DNA of 64,000 nt. Origin: Cephalotus follicularis. Its lineage: Eukaryota > Streptophyta > Magnoliopsida > Oxalidales > Cephalotaceae. Under the pieces are notes generated by a model. That model did no database searches and was not told the DNA's origin. It was given only the letters and a program-made list of their open reading frames with translations. Positions 1 through 10,335 of the stretch are shown here, in pieces (the stretch's first letter is position 1; each line of letters starts with the position of its first letter). A program made the position numbers and the translations under genes. The DNA lies in the NCBI GenBank assembly GCA_001972305.1, contig BDDD01000549.1, positions 1 to 64,000 of the forward strand. Reading direction: 5' to 3'.

Positions 1-183
1 GTAAAGTAGGGGGTTAGCCTTTGTCCTCACTCGGCTAAGTCATAAAAGTAGTTCAGGATTAAATTTAAAGCATGTCATGATATGAATGCATGAATGATGT
101 TGTGCAGTAGAAATCCCAGTTTATATATGTATATATGAAGATATAAATATACGTTTAACAGTACAGTAAAGTATCAGTGGGGC

Positions 184-204
184 ATATATATATATATATA
201 TATA
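184..204. repeat. (TA)n microsatellite inside LTR
   Basis: Uninterrupted TA dinucleotides. The related LTR at 47923-50484 has its own TA run at the matching place (about 48447-48465), so the tract is a family feature that has changed length. Confidence 0.9.
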
Positions 205-928
205 AATGAAAATATATGCATGCGACAACAGTACGGTGGTAACCCGGCCAGGGCTACATCAACAAGCACAGTAATGTCCGAGAAGGAACAATAGGCAGTA
301 CAGGATGTCCACATAGGACCACAACAACAGGCAGTATGTGTAACGCCACCAGCTCCTGGCCCCACTCTACACTCCCACTCTGGTCCCTACTCCAGGCAAC
401 CGAGCGAGGCAACAGTACAGTGAGTTACCCAGCCATACTCCTGGCCCCTGGGTCAACCATACCACTAGCCGGCGCTGGCAGCCTCTGCCATGCAGCTAGT
501 GGCTCAAGCACAAACACATAACAATTCACAGAGCAAACAGTGAATTCAAGCAGTAACTGTACAGTAAACAGAACAGTAGTGATCGTTTAGATCCACAACA
601 GGCAGGTTGTTTCCAAAATGTTTCGAAAGTGACAACATTTGAAATATTGTATTTTCAGTAGAAAATACTTTGAAAAAGTTTCAGTAGTGGAAATCGCTTT
701 CCAAAGATGTATGAAAATACGATATCAATATTCATTTCATACTCAATATAGCAGTTTCAAATTACATATGCATTTATAAAGTAACAACACATTAGAAATC
801 ATAATCTGAGTACAAACAGTACGAACAGGTAGTAAACAGTACATATGCAATGCATTCAAATGCTCAAATGCATCCTAGTAGGAATCGGGATCGTTTCGCA
901 TCGTTTTAGGCAAATAGCAGTCCAACCA

Positions 929-1193
929 GTCGGTTGGAATCCTTACCAGTCGACTATTCTGGGTCGAACAGTACCAGTTAGTCGGCTGGTTGCATCTTCC
1001 AGTCGACTGTCCATTAGGCAGTCGGCTATTGTCTTTCAACAGTCGACTGTTACAGTACATCCATACGAGAGCATTACCCAGGTTACACTTCCCACCATTT
1101 TCTGGGCAGTATGAAGTATGAACAGTCGATTGCTTTCCATTGGCAGTCGACTGGTCTCATTGAGTTGTCGACTGTCTTCCTTCGACAGTCGGC
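929..1193. repeat. ~21-bp phased array of CAGTCGACTG words (downstream array)
   Basis: GTCGAC or one-base variants begin at about 929, 949, 963, 981, 1002, 1021, 1042, then 1125, 1146, 1167 and 1188. Steps are 20-21 bp within each block, and the gap between blocks is 83 bp, close to four steps. The best copies read CAGTCGACTG, a perfect 10-bp palindrome; others are CAGTCGGCTA-like. The spacers are unrelated to each other, so this is not an ordinary tandem repeat. It lies about 570-850 bp downstream (minus strand) of the presumed LTR TATA. Confidence 0.88.
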
Positions 1194-2009
1194 TACTCTG
1201 CGAACCAGTGGCATGCTAATCGATCTAACTACCCCAACGGATCATGGTAGCAGATAATTTAAGCTCAGGGGCAGGAATATAACCACAGATTATCATATCG
1301 TCCATATGACAACACGTCCAACATACATTTCATCATGCAAACCAATATCATGATAAGGTTCAACATGCATACACTTAATCACATTTGATTCTCAGTAGGT
1401 AGGCATAACAGTTGAAAACAGTAGCAACCACATTCTAAATTTAGTAGCTACAACTCACAAAACCAGGCATTTCGAATCATGGAACATGCAGTAAGTTTAA
1501 ACTCAAAATGCCATTACAACTTCCCCTACCTTTGATTCCAAGTTAGGAATCTGTAAGTCCACCTCTTTGTGTTCCAACAGAGACGTTCTGAGCTCCCCAG
1601 AAGCTCCAACTCCAAGCCCAGCAGCTCCAAGAACACCCCACAGCTCCAACCCGAGCTCCAAGCTTCAACAATAGTGGAACACTCTCCTTTCTCTTTTCTC
1701 TGTGTTTTCTCTATTATCTTCTCTGGTTCTCAACATTTTCAGTGCTAGGACGAAAGATATGAGTGAAGGCGTTTTTATGCATAGTCTTTTCTCCCTTCTC
1801 CCTTCTCATGGCACCAAAGCCACACTCCCTCATTCACATGCATGCACACACTCACAGGTCTGACTTTCTCTATCCCATGAGGTTTGCATGATTCCCAGGT
1901 GTCCCTTCCTTCCATTCTTTCGGATGCATGAGGCATAGATGGCATCCACCTCCATCTGTCAGCTGTGGCATGTGATTCTGCCACATGCAATAAAATAGAG
2001 CACGATCCA

Positions 2010-2156
2010 GTCGGCTGCCTACCCCCAACAGCGGGCTGCTCGCCTGGCAGACCGTTACCACGTGGCTCGACAGTTGGCCAGTCGCCTGGTTCATACCCCC
2101 AGTCGACTGCTCCCATATGCAGCCATCCAGTCGGCTGGTCTTCCGTGCCAGTCGAC
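2010..2156. repeat. Phased CAGTCGACTG word array (upstream array)
   Basis: Words begin at about 2010, 2073, 2081, 2102, 2130 and 2151. The last four steps are 21, 28 and 21 bp. The LTR at 39684-42459 has a second array in the matching place with steps 21, 28, 21, 27, 21 (42160-42283), so the two-array layout is shared by family members. Confidence 0.8.
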
Positions 2157-2485
2157 TGCCCCCAGTGTATTTACCAAGTAATCACACTTCTAAGTACATA
2201 ATTGATTCAAAATTAACATCATCATGGTTTGGGAAAACATCATCAAATTCGGAAAAATCGGTCACTTTATTAATTTCACAAATAAGGTACGTTTACATTG
2301 TGAAATTACAATACATGAAAATTACGGCGTTACACTATCAATCTATCATTTTGATCTTTGAAAACCATTGAAAACTGTGTTTTAAAATGCTTGAATACCT
2401 CAAGTGAGGTTCCGGTCAAGCGGCAATGTGAAAAGTATTGAAAAATCAGCTTTAACAGTTAAAAGCTCCACTCAGCCCGAAAGGC

Positions 2486-2829
2486 GTCGATGTCCTTGGC
2501 CAAAGACGTCGACGTGTATCAGGGCATGTCTTTAAAAACGGCAGAAAGACGTCGATGTCCTTCAAAGACATCGATGTCCTTCAAAGACATCGATGTCTTT
2601 CTCAATTGGGCCAAAGACGTCGATGTCCTTGGACAAAGACGTCGACGCGTTTCAATGAAAATGGCCTGGGAATGCGCATCGATGTCTCGCGTCGAGGCCT
2701 TCTCAGAGGAAAGGCATCTCAAGCAAAAGTCGTCGACGCCTTTCAAAGTCGTCGATGTCTTTGCTGCGAAATCAAGGAGGCTGCATCCCAAAGTGAAAGA
2801 CATCGATGTCCATGGGCAAAGGGATCGAT
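2486..2829. repeat. Array of GCGTCGATG / GACATCGATGTC palindromic words
   Basis: Words centred on GTCGAC, GTCGAT or ATCGAT begin at about 2486, 2508, 2551, 2570, 2589, 2619, 2641, 2678, 2691, 2732, 2751, 2802 and 2824. Steps of 19-22 bp recur, with longer gaps near 30, 41-43 and 51. The copy at 2583-2600 is an 18-bp perfect palindrome (AAAGACATCGATGTCTTT). Relative to the 5' LTR copy there is one extra 19-bp unit around 2570. It lies in the transcribed part of the LTR, downstream of the TATA box on the minus strand. Confidence 0.88.
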
Positions 2830-3364
2830 GTCTTTGCTGGGAATGGCCGATTTTTCTGCAGAAAACCAGCAATTTTCAAGCCAAAATCCAATCAAATCCA
2901 TTCTTTAAGAAACCAAGGGTTAAAAATCATTCTTTAAGGTTAGTAAAACTAGTTACAACCTTCAATTTAACATTTCAATCTTTCTATTAACAATTAGGTC
3001 AAGGATTTACTTAAAAACCCCAATTTCACTCACTACATTCAATTCAGTCATTCAATCAGTCATTCAATCATGCAATTCAATCAATCAATCAATAAAGCAG
3101 TAGGCAATTCAGTAAAGAAGTCCTACCTATCACTGACGCTTCAAAAGTTAAGCTCCCAATCAATCGATCGGTAAAAATCACCCAATAATCTGCTACTTTC
3201 TTGTTCAATCGGTAAGCTGCCACTTGTAATCGGTGTCCTTGTTGAAGGAGCTGCAAATCCGGATGCAAGAGAGGAATATGGAGGCTCCAGCTAGAGAGAG
3301 AGGGGGAGAAGGATAGAGAGAGGGAGAAGAATGTGTGAAATGAGAGAGTGAGAGTGAGAATTGA

Positions 3365-3374
3365 CTTATATAGT
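3365..3374 (-). promoter_or_regulatory. TATA box, outer copy, gypsy1 3' LTR
   Basis: Minus-strand ACTATATAAG, followed downstream on that strand by a CT-rich stretch (TCTCACTCTCACTCTCTC). Same context as 13124-13133 in the 5' LTR. Confidence 0.6.
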
Positions 3375-3927
3375 CGATTCGGTCAATTCTCCGAAGCTCA
3401 GCTCAAAATCCCGACTATACATGCATAAAACCAATACGATCTTAATAGGCATAAGAATACCTCAATTCAATACAGTTCAGTACGGTCCAATACGGTACAA
3501 TGTATGCATGAACAGTTACAACCTTCAATTTAACATTTCAATCTTTCTATTAACAATTAGGTCAAGGATTTACTTAAAAACCCCAATTTCACTCACTACA
3601 TTCAATTCAATCATTCAATCAGTCATTCAATCATGCAATTCAATCAATCAATCAATAAAGCAGTAGGCAATTCAGTAAAGAAGTCCTACCTATCACTGAA
3701 GCTTCAAAAGTTGAGCTCACAATCAATCGATCGGTAGAAATCACCCAATAATCCGCTACTTTCTTGTTCAATCGGTAAGCCGCCACTTGTAATCGGTGTC
3801 CTTGTTGAAGGAGCTGCAAATCCGGCTGTAAGAGAGGAAGATGGAGGCTCCAGCTAGAGAGAGAGGGGGAGAAGGATAAAGAGAGGGAGAAGAATGTGTG
3901 AAATGAGAGAGTGAGAGTGAGAATTCA

Positions 3928-3937
3928 CTTATATAAT
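3928..3937 (-). promoter_or_regulatory. TATA box, second (duplicated) copy, gypsy1 3' LTR
   Basis: Minus-strand ATTATATAAG, 563 bp from the other copy and in the same CT-rich context. It exists because of the 562-bp duplication. Confidence 0.6.
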
Positions 3938-4104
3938 CAATTCGGTCAACTCTCCGAAACTCATCTCAAAATCCCGACTATACATGCATAAAACCAATAC
4001 GATCTCAATAGGCATAAGAATACCTCAATTCAATACAGTTCAGTACGGTCCAATACGGTACAATGTATGCATGAACAGTACAAAAGGGAATTTGGGTCGT
4101 CACA

Positions 4105-4117
4105 TTCTCCCCTCCTT
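4105..4117 (-). other. Polypurine tract of gypsy1
   Basis: Minus-strand AAGGAGGGGAGAA lies immediately next to the LTR end at 4104, the expected place for the plus-strand DNA primer of an LTR retrotransposon. It confirms that the LTR at 2335-4104 is the 3' LTR of a minus-strand element. Confidence 0.9.
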
Positions 4118-4169
4118 AAAAGAATCTGGTCCCCAGATTCATCGGTCAAACAATCAATCAGTCAAAAGA

Positions 4170-5340
4170 AAAGGATATGTCTCTCTCATATCGTCCTCGC
4201 ACTCCCAGGTGCGCTCCATAGGACCATGACACTGCCATAGAACACTGACCAAAGGGATGGTCTTGTTCCTCAATACTCTGATCTGTCAGTCAACAATCTG
4301 TATAGGAGTCTTCTGTAAACGATACGTCAGGTTCCAGCTGAATCTGACCATACTCAATGATGTGTGAAGGATCTCGAACATATCTCCTCAACTGAGAAGC
4401 ATGGAACACATCATGCACTCCCGACAATGCTGGGGGCAAGGCAAGCCTGTAAGCAAGTCGGCAAATCCGATCCAATACCTCGAAAGGTCCAATAAAACGA
4501 GGAGAAAGCTTTTCTTTCTTCCCGAATCTCATGACTCCTTTAGTGGGCGACACTTTGAGGAAAACATGGTCACCAACACTAAACTCCGAGCCTTTGTGAT
4601 GAACATCAGCATAGCTTTTCTGTCTACTCTGTGCAACAATCAATCAGTCTCTAATCAGTTTCCCTTTCTCAGCGGTAATTTGTACAATCTCTGGCCCCAA
4701 AGTACTCTTTTCACCGACCTGATCCCAACAAACTGGCGATTGGCACTTCCTACCATATAGGGCTTCAGAGTGAGCCATCTGTATGCTCTCGTGATAACTA
4801 TTGTTATATGAGAACTCAATCAAATGCAAGTAGTCATCCCAACCACCTCCAAAGTCGAGAACGCATGCACGAAGCATTTCCTCCAAAGTCTGATTGGTCC
4901 TTTCGGACAAACCATCTGTTTGGGGATGAAAAGCAGTGCTGAAACTCAATTCTGTACGCATAGCTACCTGTAACTTCCTCCAAAACCCGGAAGTGAAGCG
5001 AGAGTCTCGATCTGAAACAATGCTAACAAGAGCTCCATGTGCTTTAACAATCTATTTCTTGAACAATCTGGACAACTTTTCTCTAGAATAAGTCATCCAA
5101 ATCGGTAGAAAGTGGGCCGACTTCGTGAGTCGATCGACCATAACCCATATACCAACATGTTCGTCACGAGTCAGAGGCAACCCAGACACGAAATCCATGG
5201 TAATTTGCTCCCATTTCCACTCAGGAATGAGCAAAGGCTGAAGCAAGCCCGCCAGTCTCTGGTGCTCTGCCTTAACTTGCTAACAAGTGAGGCATCTCGA
5301 TACAAATTAGGTGATTTCTCTCTTCATGCCAATCCACCAA
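4170..5340 (-). pseudogene. Gypsy1 integrase and chromodomain-like tail, broken
   Basis: Read on the minus strand from about 5340. Integrase joins element cDNA to host DNA. The core shows MDFVSGLP, then VSDRDSRF, then HPQTDGLSERTNQTLEEML, so the D, D and E of the catalytic triad are visible. Stops interrupt the frame after LFKK (about 5052), after KLIRD (4644) and after EDSYTDC (4290). The C-terminal part has the GPFEVLDRI...YRLALPPALSGVHDVFHASQLRRYV segment typical of gypsy integrases. Beyond a stop come RNKTIPLVSVLW and ERTWECEDDMRETYPFL, a chromodomain-like tail seen in Tekay/Del elements. The N-terminal zinc-binding region is poorly preserved. It has no function in this state. Confidence 0.85.
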
Positions 5341-5649
5341 TAGCTAAGTTTTTGGTCACGATACATCTTCGTACTCCCTGGATGAACAGAGAGACGAGAT
5401 TTATGAGCTTGAAAAAAAAGCTCTTCCTTCAACTCGCTATCGGCTGGAATGCAAATTCTGTCCTGTATCTCAATAACCCATCTGTAGATAAAGAGAAATC
5501 GGGTTTCAATCTTTCATCAATAGCAGTAGCCACTTTATGTAATCCAATATCCACTATCCAACCCAAGGATAGCGTTCTTCTGTGTCAAACTGGTCAATGC
5601 TGTAGCAATACGGAAAGAACTCTCAACAAACCGACGATAATACCCTGCT

Positions 5650-6377
5650 AAACCCAAGAAGCTGCGAACTTCGGAAGCATTCGTCGGTCATTTCCAATCT
5701 TTCACTGCCTCTACTTTCGATGGATCCACTGATAAGCCGTCACCAGAAACAATATGCCCTAGTAAAGCAACCTCCGATAACCAAAACTCGCACTTGTCGA
5801 ATTTGGCATACAGTCGATGATCCCTCAAGGTTTGCAAAACAATGTAGAGGTGCTGGGCATGCTCCTCATCGGTCTTGGAATAGACCAAGAGGTCGTCAAT
5901 GAACACTACAATGAACTGATCCAAATACTGTCTGAACACTCGGTTCATCAGGTCCATGAAAGCCGCAGGAGCATTAGTCATACCAAAAGGCATAACTAAG
6001 AACTCATAATGCCCATATCTCGATCTGAAAGCCATCTTCGGAATATCCTCCGGTCTGACTTTCAGCTTGTGGTAGCCCGATCTCAAGTCGAGCTTAGAAA
6101 ACACTGTTGCTCCTCTAAGCTGATCAAACAGCTCATCAATGTGCGGTAGAGGGTACTTATTCTTCACTGTAAGTTTATTGAGCTGTCGGTAGTCAATACA
6201 CATATGGAACGATCCATCTTTCTTCTTGACAAAAAGAACAGGTGCTCCCCAGGGTGAAGCACTAGGTCTTAAAAAACCTTTGTCGAGAAGATTCTGTAAC
6301 TGTATCTTTAACTCTTTCAATTCTATCGGTGCCATACGGTATGGTGCTTGAGAAATCGGTGCAGTTCCTGGTATCAA
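5650..6377 (-). pseudogene. Gypsy1 reverse transcriptase; RNase H mostly deleted
   Basis: The reverse transcriptase starts near [16 protein letters not shown] (6377) and runs open to about 5688. Clear motifs are [52 protein letters not shown] and [10 protein letters not shown], the last holding the catalytic aspartates (FIDD instead of YVDD). After VKDWK the frame breaks. The sequence that follows (LLGLAGYYRRF, about 5650) runs only a short way and then jumps to pre-integrase sequence, so nearly all of RNase H is absent. Normally RNase H follows RT for over 100 residues. Loss by internal deletion is inferred. Confidence 0.88.
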
Positions 6378-7221
6378 TCAATTACAAACTCAATCTCTCT
6401 GTTTTGCGGCAACAACATCAAATCCCGAGGAAAAACATCTCCGAACTCGCAAACCACTGGAATATCCTCCTGTTTCGGCCGCCATCTGTCAGTGTCGAGC
6501 ACATGTGCCAGAAACCCCTGGCATCCCTGTCGTAACAATCTGTCCGCATGCAAAGCCGAAATCATCGGAACTAACAATGGCTCTAAGGTGCCAAGAAACC
6601 GAAAAGGTGGTCGTCCCGGAGGACTGAAAACCACTACTTTCCGATGACAATCCACCTGAGCAAAGGTAGCAGACAACCAATCCATGCCAAGAATCTTATC
6701 TAGGCAATCCATCGGTAAAACACTAAGATCGGCTAATAAGCAACGATCATCAATCTCAACAATACAATCTCTACACACTCGATCGGTGGTCGCTGACTCA
6801 CCTAGAGGTGTGGATACCTCCATCACAACATCGGACCCTTTTGTAGCACTCGGTTCCATAGCAAACACTCTAGCCTGAACTGTTGGAGCAGAACACATAG
6901 GCTGTTTCCCCCTGGACTGCGAAGTCCCACGGGAAGAAGACGGTACAATAGCTGACGGTCCCTGTGGGGGCGGTGCCCGCTGTGTTTGATCAAATCCTCT
7001 AGGACGAGAACTCCGAGGACAATCTTTACCAATGTTGTCGGAACCACCACAAACCAAGCAATGCCCAGGAACCATCTACAATTCTTAGAAGTATGGTTGG
7101 TCTTTTGACAATGCACACAAGGAACCGTAGCACTCTGATTACCGCTCCCAGAAAGCCTGGAGGGTGTACCCTGACTAGGTGCTGAAGATCGGTCTCCTCG
7201 ACGTGCATTCCTCGATCTACC
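6378..7221 (-). pseudogene. Gypsy1 gag C-terminus and protease, active-site segment missing
   Basis: On the minus strand, directly below the solo LTR, are two zinc-knuckle-like motifs in different frames: CVHCQKTNHTSKNC and CLVCGGSDNIGKDC (the expected His is Asn in the second). They are followed by a low-complexity linker and then protease-like sequence: STPLGESATTDRVCRDC, LDKILGMDWLSATFAQVDCH and EFGDVFPRDL. The segment that should hold the D-S/T-G active site between VFAMEPSATKGSDVV and STPLGE is absent, so the protease lacks its catalytic aspartate. The frame is open through this gap (6374-7075), which points to a clean in-frame deletion. Confidence 0.82.
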
Positions 7222-8204
7222 TGTAACACCCCCGATTCGGCGGGAGTCATTACGGGTTCATAATCCGAGACTAAGCAATACCTATCTTATAACATGGCTC
7301 AATTTTATTCCTTTTTATCAGATTATTAACTCATCTTTTATTCAAATTTGTGTGATGGTCTAAAACTTAATATTCAAAATCTAAAACATTGTCTAAGACT
7401 TTATTCATAATATGAAAACTTAAACATAATCTGGAAAGTTAAACATAAACCAAAAGTTTAAACATAATTCTAAGTCATAAACTGAAAGACATAATATAGT
7501 GTTCAAATTGGGGTCATAACATGACAAGAAAGTAACTAAACATAACCAGTTCCATCTCCTAAGTGATCCTTATCGTAGGTGACATCTCGCTCATCACACA
7601 TTGCCCGGATACTGTCCCAGAATACCTGCCGCATGGAAACAAAAACGCGGCTGAGCAAACCTCAGTACGGATATAGAATCATAAAACATAAAACGATAAT
7701 TTTAAAAGATAGAAAATACCTGAATCTTCAAAATATCATATACTTTATTCATAAAATAAATTAACATTATTTTCAAAAGAATGAAGGTAAGTAGTCATAC
7801 AATCAATTTAAAACGAATATCTAATTTTCAAAGCGTTATTCAATTTTAAAAACATAAGCTAAGTTTAAAATCCCAAAACATATTCAAAACGAAAAACAAA
7901 CAAACAGAGACTTATCCGATTCCGATATCTCATTACCGAGATCCAAATCGCATACACATATGCGAAGTTGCAAGGGGTCTGCAAGGCCCACATGCCAAAC
8001 GGAAAGACGTGTACGGCACTACACAATCAATCCCCAAAATCCGAATCCTTAACATATCAGATACTAGAGTATACCCATACGCCTCTATCACAAAATCGGA
8101 TCCATAAATCCACCTCATGGGATTTATTCAAAACATAGAGAGATGCCGTAGTCGCATCACACTACTACGAAAGTGTCACGTCCCCGTGCCAGGCCCACGA
8201 CGTG

Positions 8205-8223
8205 CCTATGGTACCTCCATAGG
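8205..8223. other. Short perfect hairpin in conserved LTR block
   Basis: CCTATGGTACCTCCATAGG folds as a 7-bp stem with a 5-base loop. The same block recurs in family A LTRs at 15925-15943, 33191-33209, 45021-45039 (opposite strand) and, in altered but still paired form, at 51191-51208. Upstream of it all copies carry a conserved GTGTCA(T/C)GTC..CCGTGCC segment. Confidence 0.7.
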
Positions 8224-8559
8224 TAGGAAATATCTCTGTGTATATCTTTATTTCAAAAACATGGTTTTATTTTTAAAATCAATTTAAAAACGTAAACACG
8301 TTTTATAAACATTTTCTGGACATAGCAAAATCATAACATAGCATCAACTCATTTTTTTTCCACTGTAAAGAGATGATCATTTCATAATATATCGTAACGT
8401 ATCTTAGCATAAAAAATATAATTAGGAACATTTAATTTCATAAAATGTCAAAAACCAATTTATTTACGTGACATATCATAAAAGATAATCAAGTCTACAA
8501 AACGAGATCATAGAATAAAACTGATTTTAGTTTGATAAACAGATAGCCAAGGAACGATA

Positions 8560-8870
8560 GAATTCCGTACATTATTTATAAAGTAAAACAGGACAGTTTC
8601 AATAAAATCAGATAACCGAAGAACGATAGAATCTGTACGTTATCTATAAAGTAAAACTATCTTTTTACTATAAAAACAGTAGGAGGGTGTCAAGGAACGA
8701 AACATCCGTACGTTAGTCATAAAATATAAAACAGAACTTATTCAGATAAAACCGAAGGAGATATCGAAGAACGAAAAATCCGTATGTTATTCATAAAGTA
8801 AAACTAATATTTTTACTCTAATAAAATCAATAGGAGCGCCAAAGAAAGAATGATCCGTACCTTAAGCGAT
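8560..8870 (-). repeat. Degenerate ~72-bp tandem repeats with TACGGA core
   Basis: The core CCGTACG or CCGTATG recurs at about 8566, 8635, 8709, 8780 and 8855, steps 69-75 bp. Each unit has GAACGA before the core, AAAGTAAAAC after it and an AATAAAATC-like stretch. The same unit occurs in the LTRs at 15085 and 32351, and on the opposite strand at about 44060-44700. Confidence 0.8.
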
Positions 8871-9075
8871 CACAATATAACTTTACGAATTGACCAACAA
8901 TTTAAAAGTCCTTCGAAGCACAAAAATCTAAAAGGTGCAATATCATTCATATAAGCATTCAAATATCACTTCCAAACATCAGCAGTAACTTAATGGTGTT
9001 TAAAACAGACTCCAAATCATTAGACAAACAAACGGATTACAAAACTTAAAACCAGAAAATTCCTTGACAATTCCA

Positions 9076-9276
9076 GTCGACTGTATCAAAATCCAGTCGA
9101 CTACTCAAAGGTGGCAGTCGACTGTGTGGCATAGGCAGCCGACTACTCATACTGGGTTGAATCCAGTCGACTGTGACAAGGGGTCCAGTCGACTGTGCAA
9201 GGCAACCGGTCGACTATTTTACAAAGCAGTCGACTACTCAAGGTCTAACAGTCGACAGTTTAGATGGACAGTCGAC
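9076..9276. repeat. Ten-copy ~21-bp phased CAGTCGACTG array
   Basis: GTCGAC (one GCCGAC) begins at 9076, 9096, 9117, 9138, 9166, 9188, 9209, 9229, 9251 and 9271. Steps are 20, 21, 21, 28, 22, 21, 20, 22 and 20 bp. Most copies extend to CAGTCGACTG or CAGTCGACTA. The spacers do not resemble one another, so the word and the spacing are conserved but not the sequence between. It lies downstream of the inferred promoter on the minus strand. Confidence 0.93.
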
Positions 9277-10335
9277 TGTTCTGCTCGACAGAACAGCAAA
9301 ATACAGCAGTTTTAATTCCAATTTTTTTGTTCAAACCGTTTTACTACATTACCAGATGATTTTAAACACTTATATAGGTCTTATGTGACTTAAACGTGGC
9401 ATTTAAACACCCAGAATAAAAAAGTTCATGCAATGGGTGATCTTTATTTAAAGAGAAGCAATATTCTAACTCATAGCATGCATAACTATTAATCAATTTC
9501 TGTCATATACCAATTTCTAATTTCAAAATCTGTTTATAACCATTACTAGACACTTCAAGGCTTGCTAAGAATCTCAGAAACATTAACCAAACATACATGG
9601 CAAGAATCAAAACTAAAACTCACTAGCAACCACATGAAATAGAATTGGATAACATTAAACTAATTTTAATTGTTAAACCATAATAACAGAGGAAGAACAA
9701 ACCTGGTATGATGATCAAAGGAGAACAAAACGAATTCTAATCTTGTAGGTTCGGGTCTTAGGCACAATGACACAATGGAGGCATAAAAAATGAATAATAA
9801 CATACAGATACAATATGGGAAAGGTAATTTAGGTCATGGTAATGCAGAAAAGGAATCCAAATCTGATATAATGTGGAAATAGGGCATAATTTCGGGATTG
9901 AGGGTGATAAAGAAGGAAAGAAATCAGTTTTGTGAGAGGAAGAAGGAAGAAAAATGGGAGAGAGAGGTAAGAAATAAGGAAATAAAAATTATTTTGCCAA
10001 AATACAATATTTGTTCCCTTTTAAAATCCTTTTTACCTTGTTTGTATAAAAACTAATTTTAATCACTTTAAAATACCAACAACAATTATTACCTATCTAT
10101 AATTACATTTTATCAATTATCCAAAAGCAATATAACTGGTATTATAAAGCCCAAAATAAAAGGATTTGTTTTACAATTAAAACAATTTACCACGTTAATA
10201 ATAAAAACCGATTTAATATTTATATGAAAAATAATTCAATTAATTTTACCTATTAATATACATATGCCAACACAACCAATAAATCAAATTTAAAATCCAA
10301 AATATGCACGTGAACGAACGGGGTATTACACTACC

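Larger units (their letters stand above)
1..2334 (-). mobile_element. LTR fragment (gypsy family B), right part
   Basis: The block ends with GGCGTTACA at 2334, and the 3' LTR of gypsy1 resumes directly after it at CTATC. The uninterrupted gypsy1 5' LTR shows the same CTATC site near 12118, so this is an insertion whose left end lies outside the window. It aligns with the LTR at 47923-50484: both share the block with GGGGGTTAGCC and CTCACTCGGCTAAG (start of window and about 48338) and a TA microsatellite at the same place. Minus orientation is inferred from that LTR, which is followed by a PBS. A weak TATA-like stretch on the minus strand lies near 1770. No coding sequence is supported. It could be a solo LTR or the LTR of an element extending leftwards. 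Confidence 0.85.
2952..4075 (-). repeat. 562-bp tandem duplication of the LTR promoter segment
   Basis: The segment beginning GTTACAACCTTCAATTTAAC at 2952 starts again at 3514 and continues in parallel to about 4075, including CAATCAATCAAT tracts, an AGAGAGAGGGGGAGAAGG tract and a TATA box. The 5' LTR at 11189-13300 has one copy. The joint is at CATGAACAGT/TACAACC, where the two end sequences share AGT, a short microhomology. LTRs are identical when an element inserts, so the duplication is most likely post-insertional. Confidence 0.9.
2335..4104 (-). mobile_element. Gypsy1 3' LTR (partial, with internal duplication)
   Basis: Matches 12114-13300 of the 5' LTR. It ends at 4104 in GGGTCGTCACA, next to the PPT. 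Unlike the 5' LTR it contains a direct duplication of about 562 bp (copies from 2952 and 3514), giving two TATA boxes. The remainder of this LTR lies left of the window, beyond the insertion ending at 2334. Confidence 0.92.
7222..10330 (-). mobile_element. Solo LTR (family A), TSD CTACC
   Basis: It starts TGTAACACCCCC and ends GGGGTATTACA, flanked by CTACC at 7217-7221 and 10331-10335. Only one LTR is present and gypsy1 gag continues on both sides, so the element was reduced to a solo LTR, presumably by LTR-LTR recombination. It is 3109 bp long. Minus orientation follows from shared blocks with the gypsy2 LTRs (GCTGAGCAAACCTCAGTACGG near 7650; a hairpin block near 8205). It contains about 72-bp repeats (8560-8870) and a phased palindrome array (9076-9276). 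Confidence 0.95.

Noticed and set aside
2490..2990. Protein-coding ORF of 166 codons (and overlapping ORFs on both strands, also 12225-12744)
   Set aside because: Open frames arise because the palindromic words lack stops in several frames on both strands. No protein family is recognisable and the segment is inside an LTR.
4401..5651. Plus-strand ORFs opposite gypsy1 pol
   Set aside because: They are antisense shadows of the integrase and RT reading frames.
5688..6377. Integrated plant pararetrovirus (caulimovirus-like) RT
   Set aside because: RT motifs are similar, but LTRs, PBS, PPT, integrase and a chromodomain-like tail identify a Ty3/gypsy retrotransposon.
9073..9280. CRISPR-like array (short repeats at even spacing)
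   Set aside because: Repeats are only about 10 bp with 10-11 bp spacers, variable, palindromic and inside a plant LTR with TSDs. No cas genes; not a CRISPR array.
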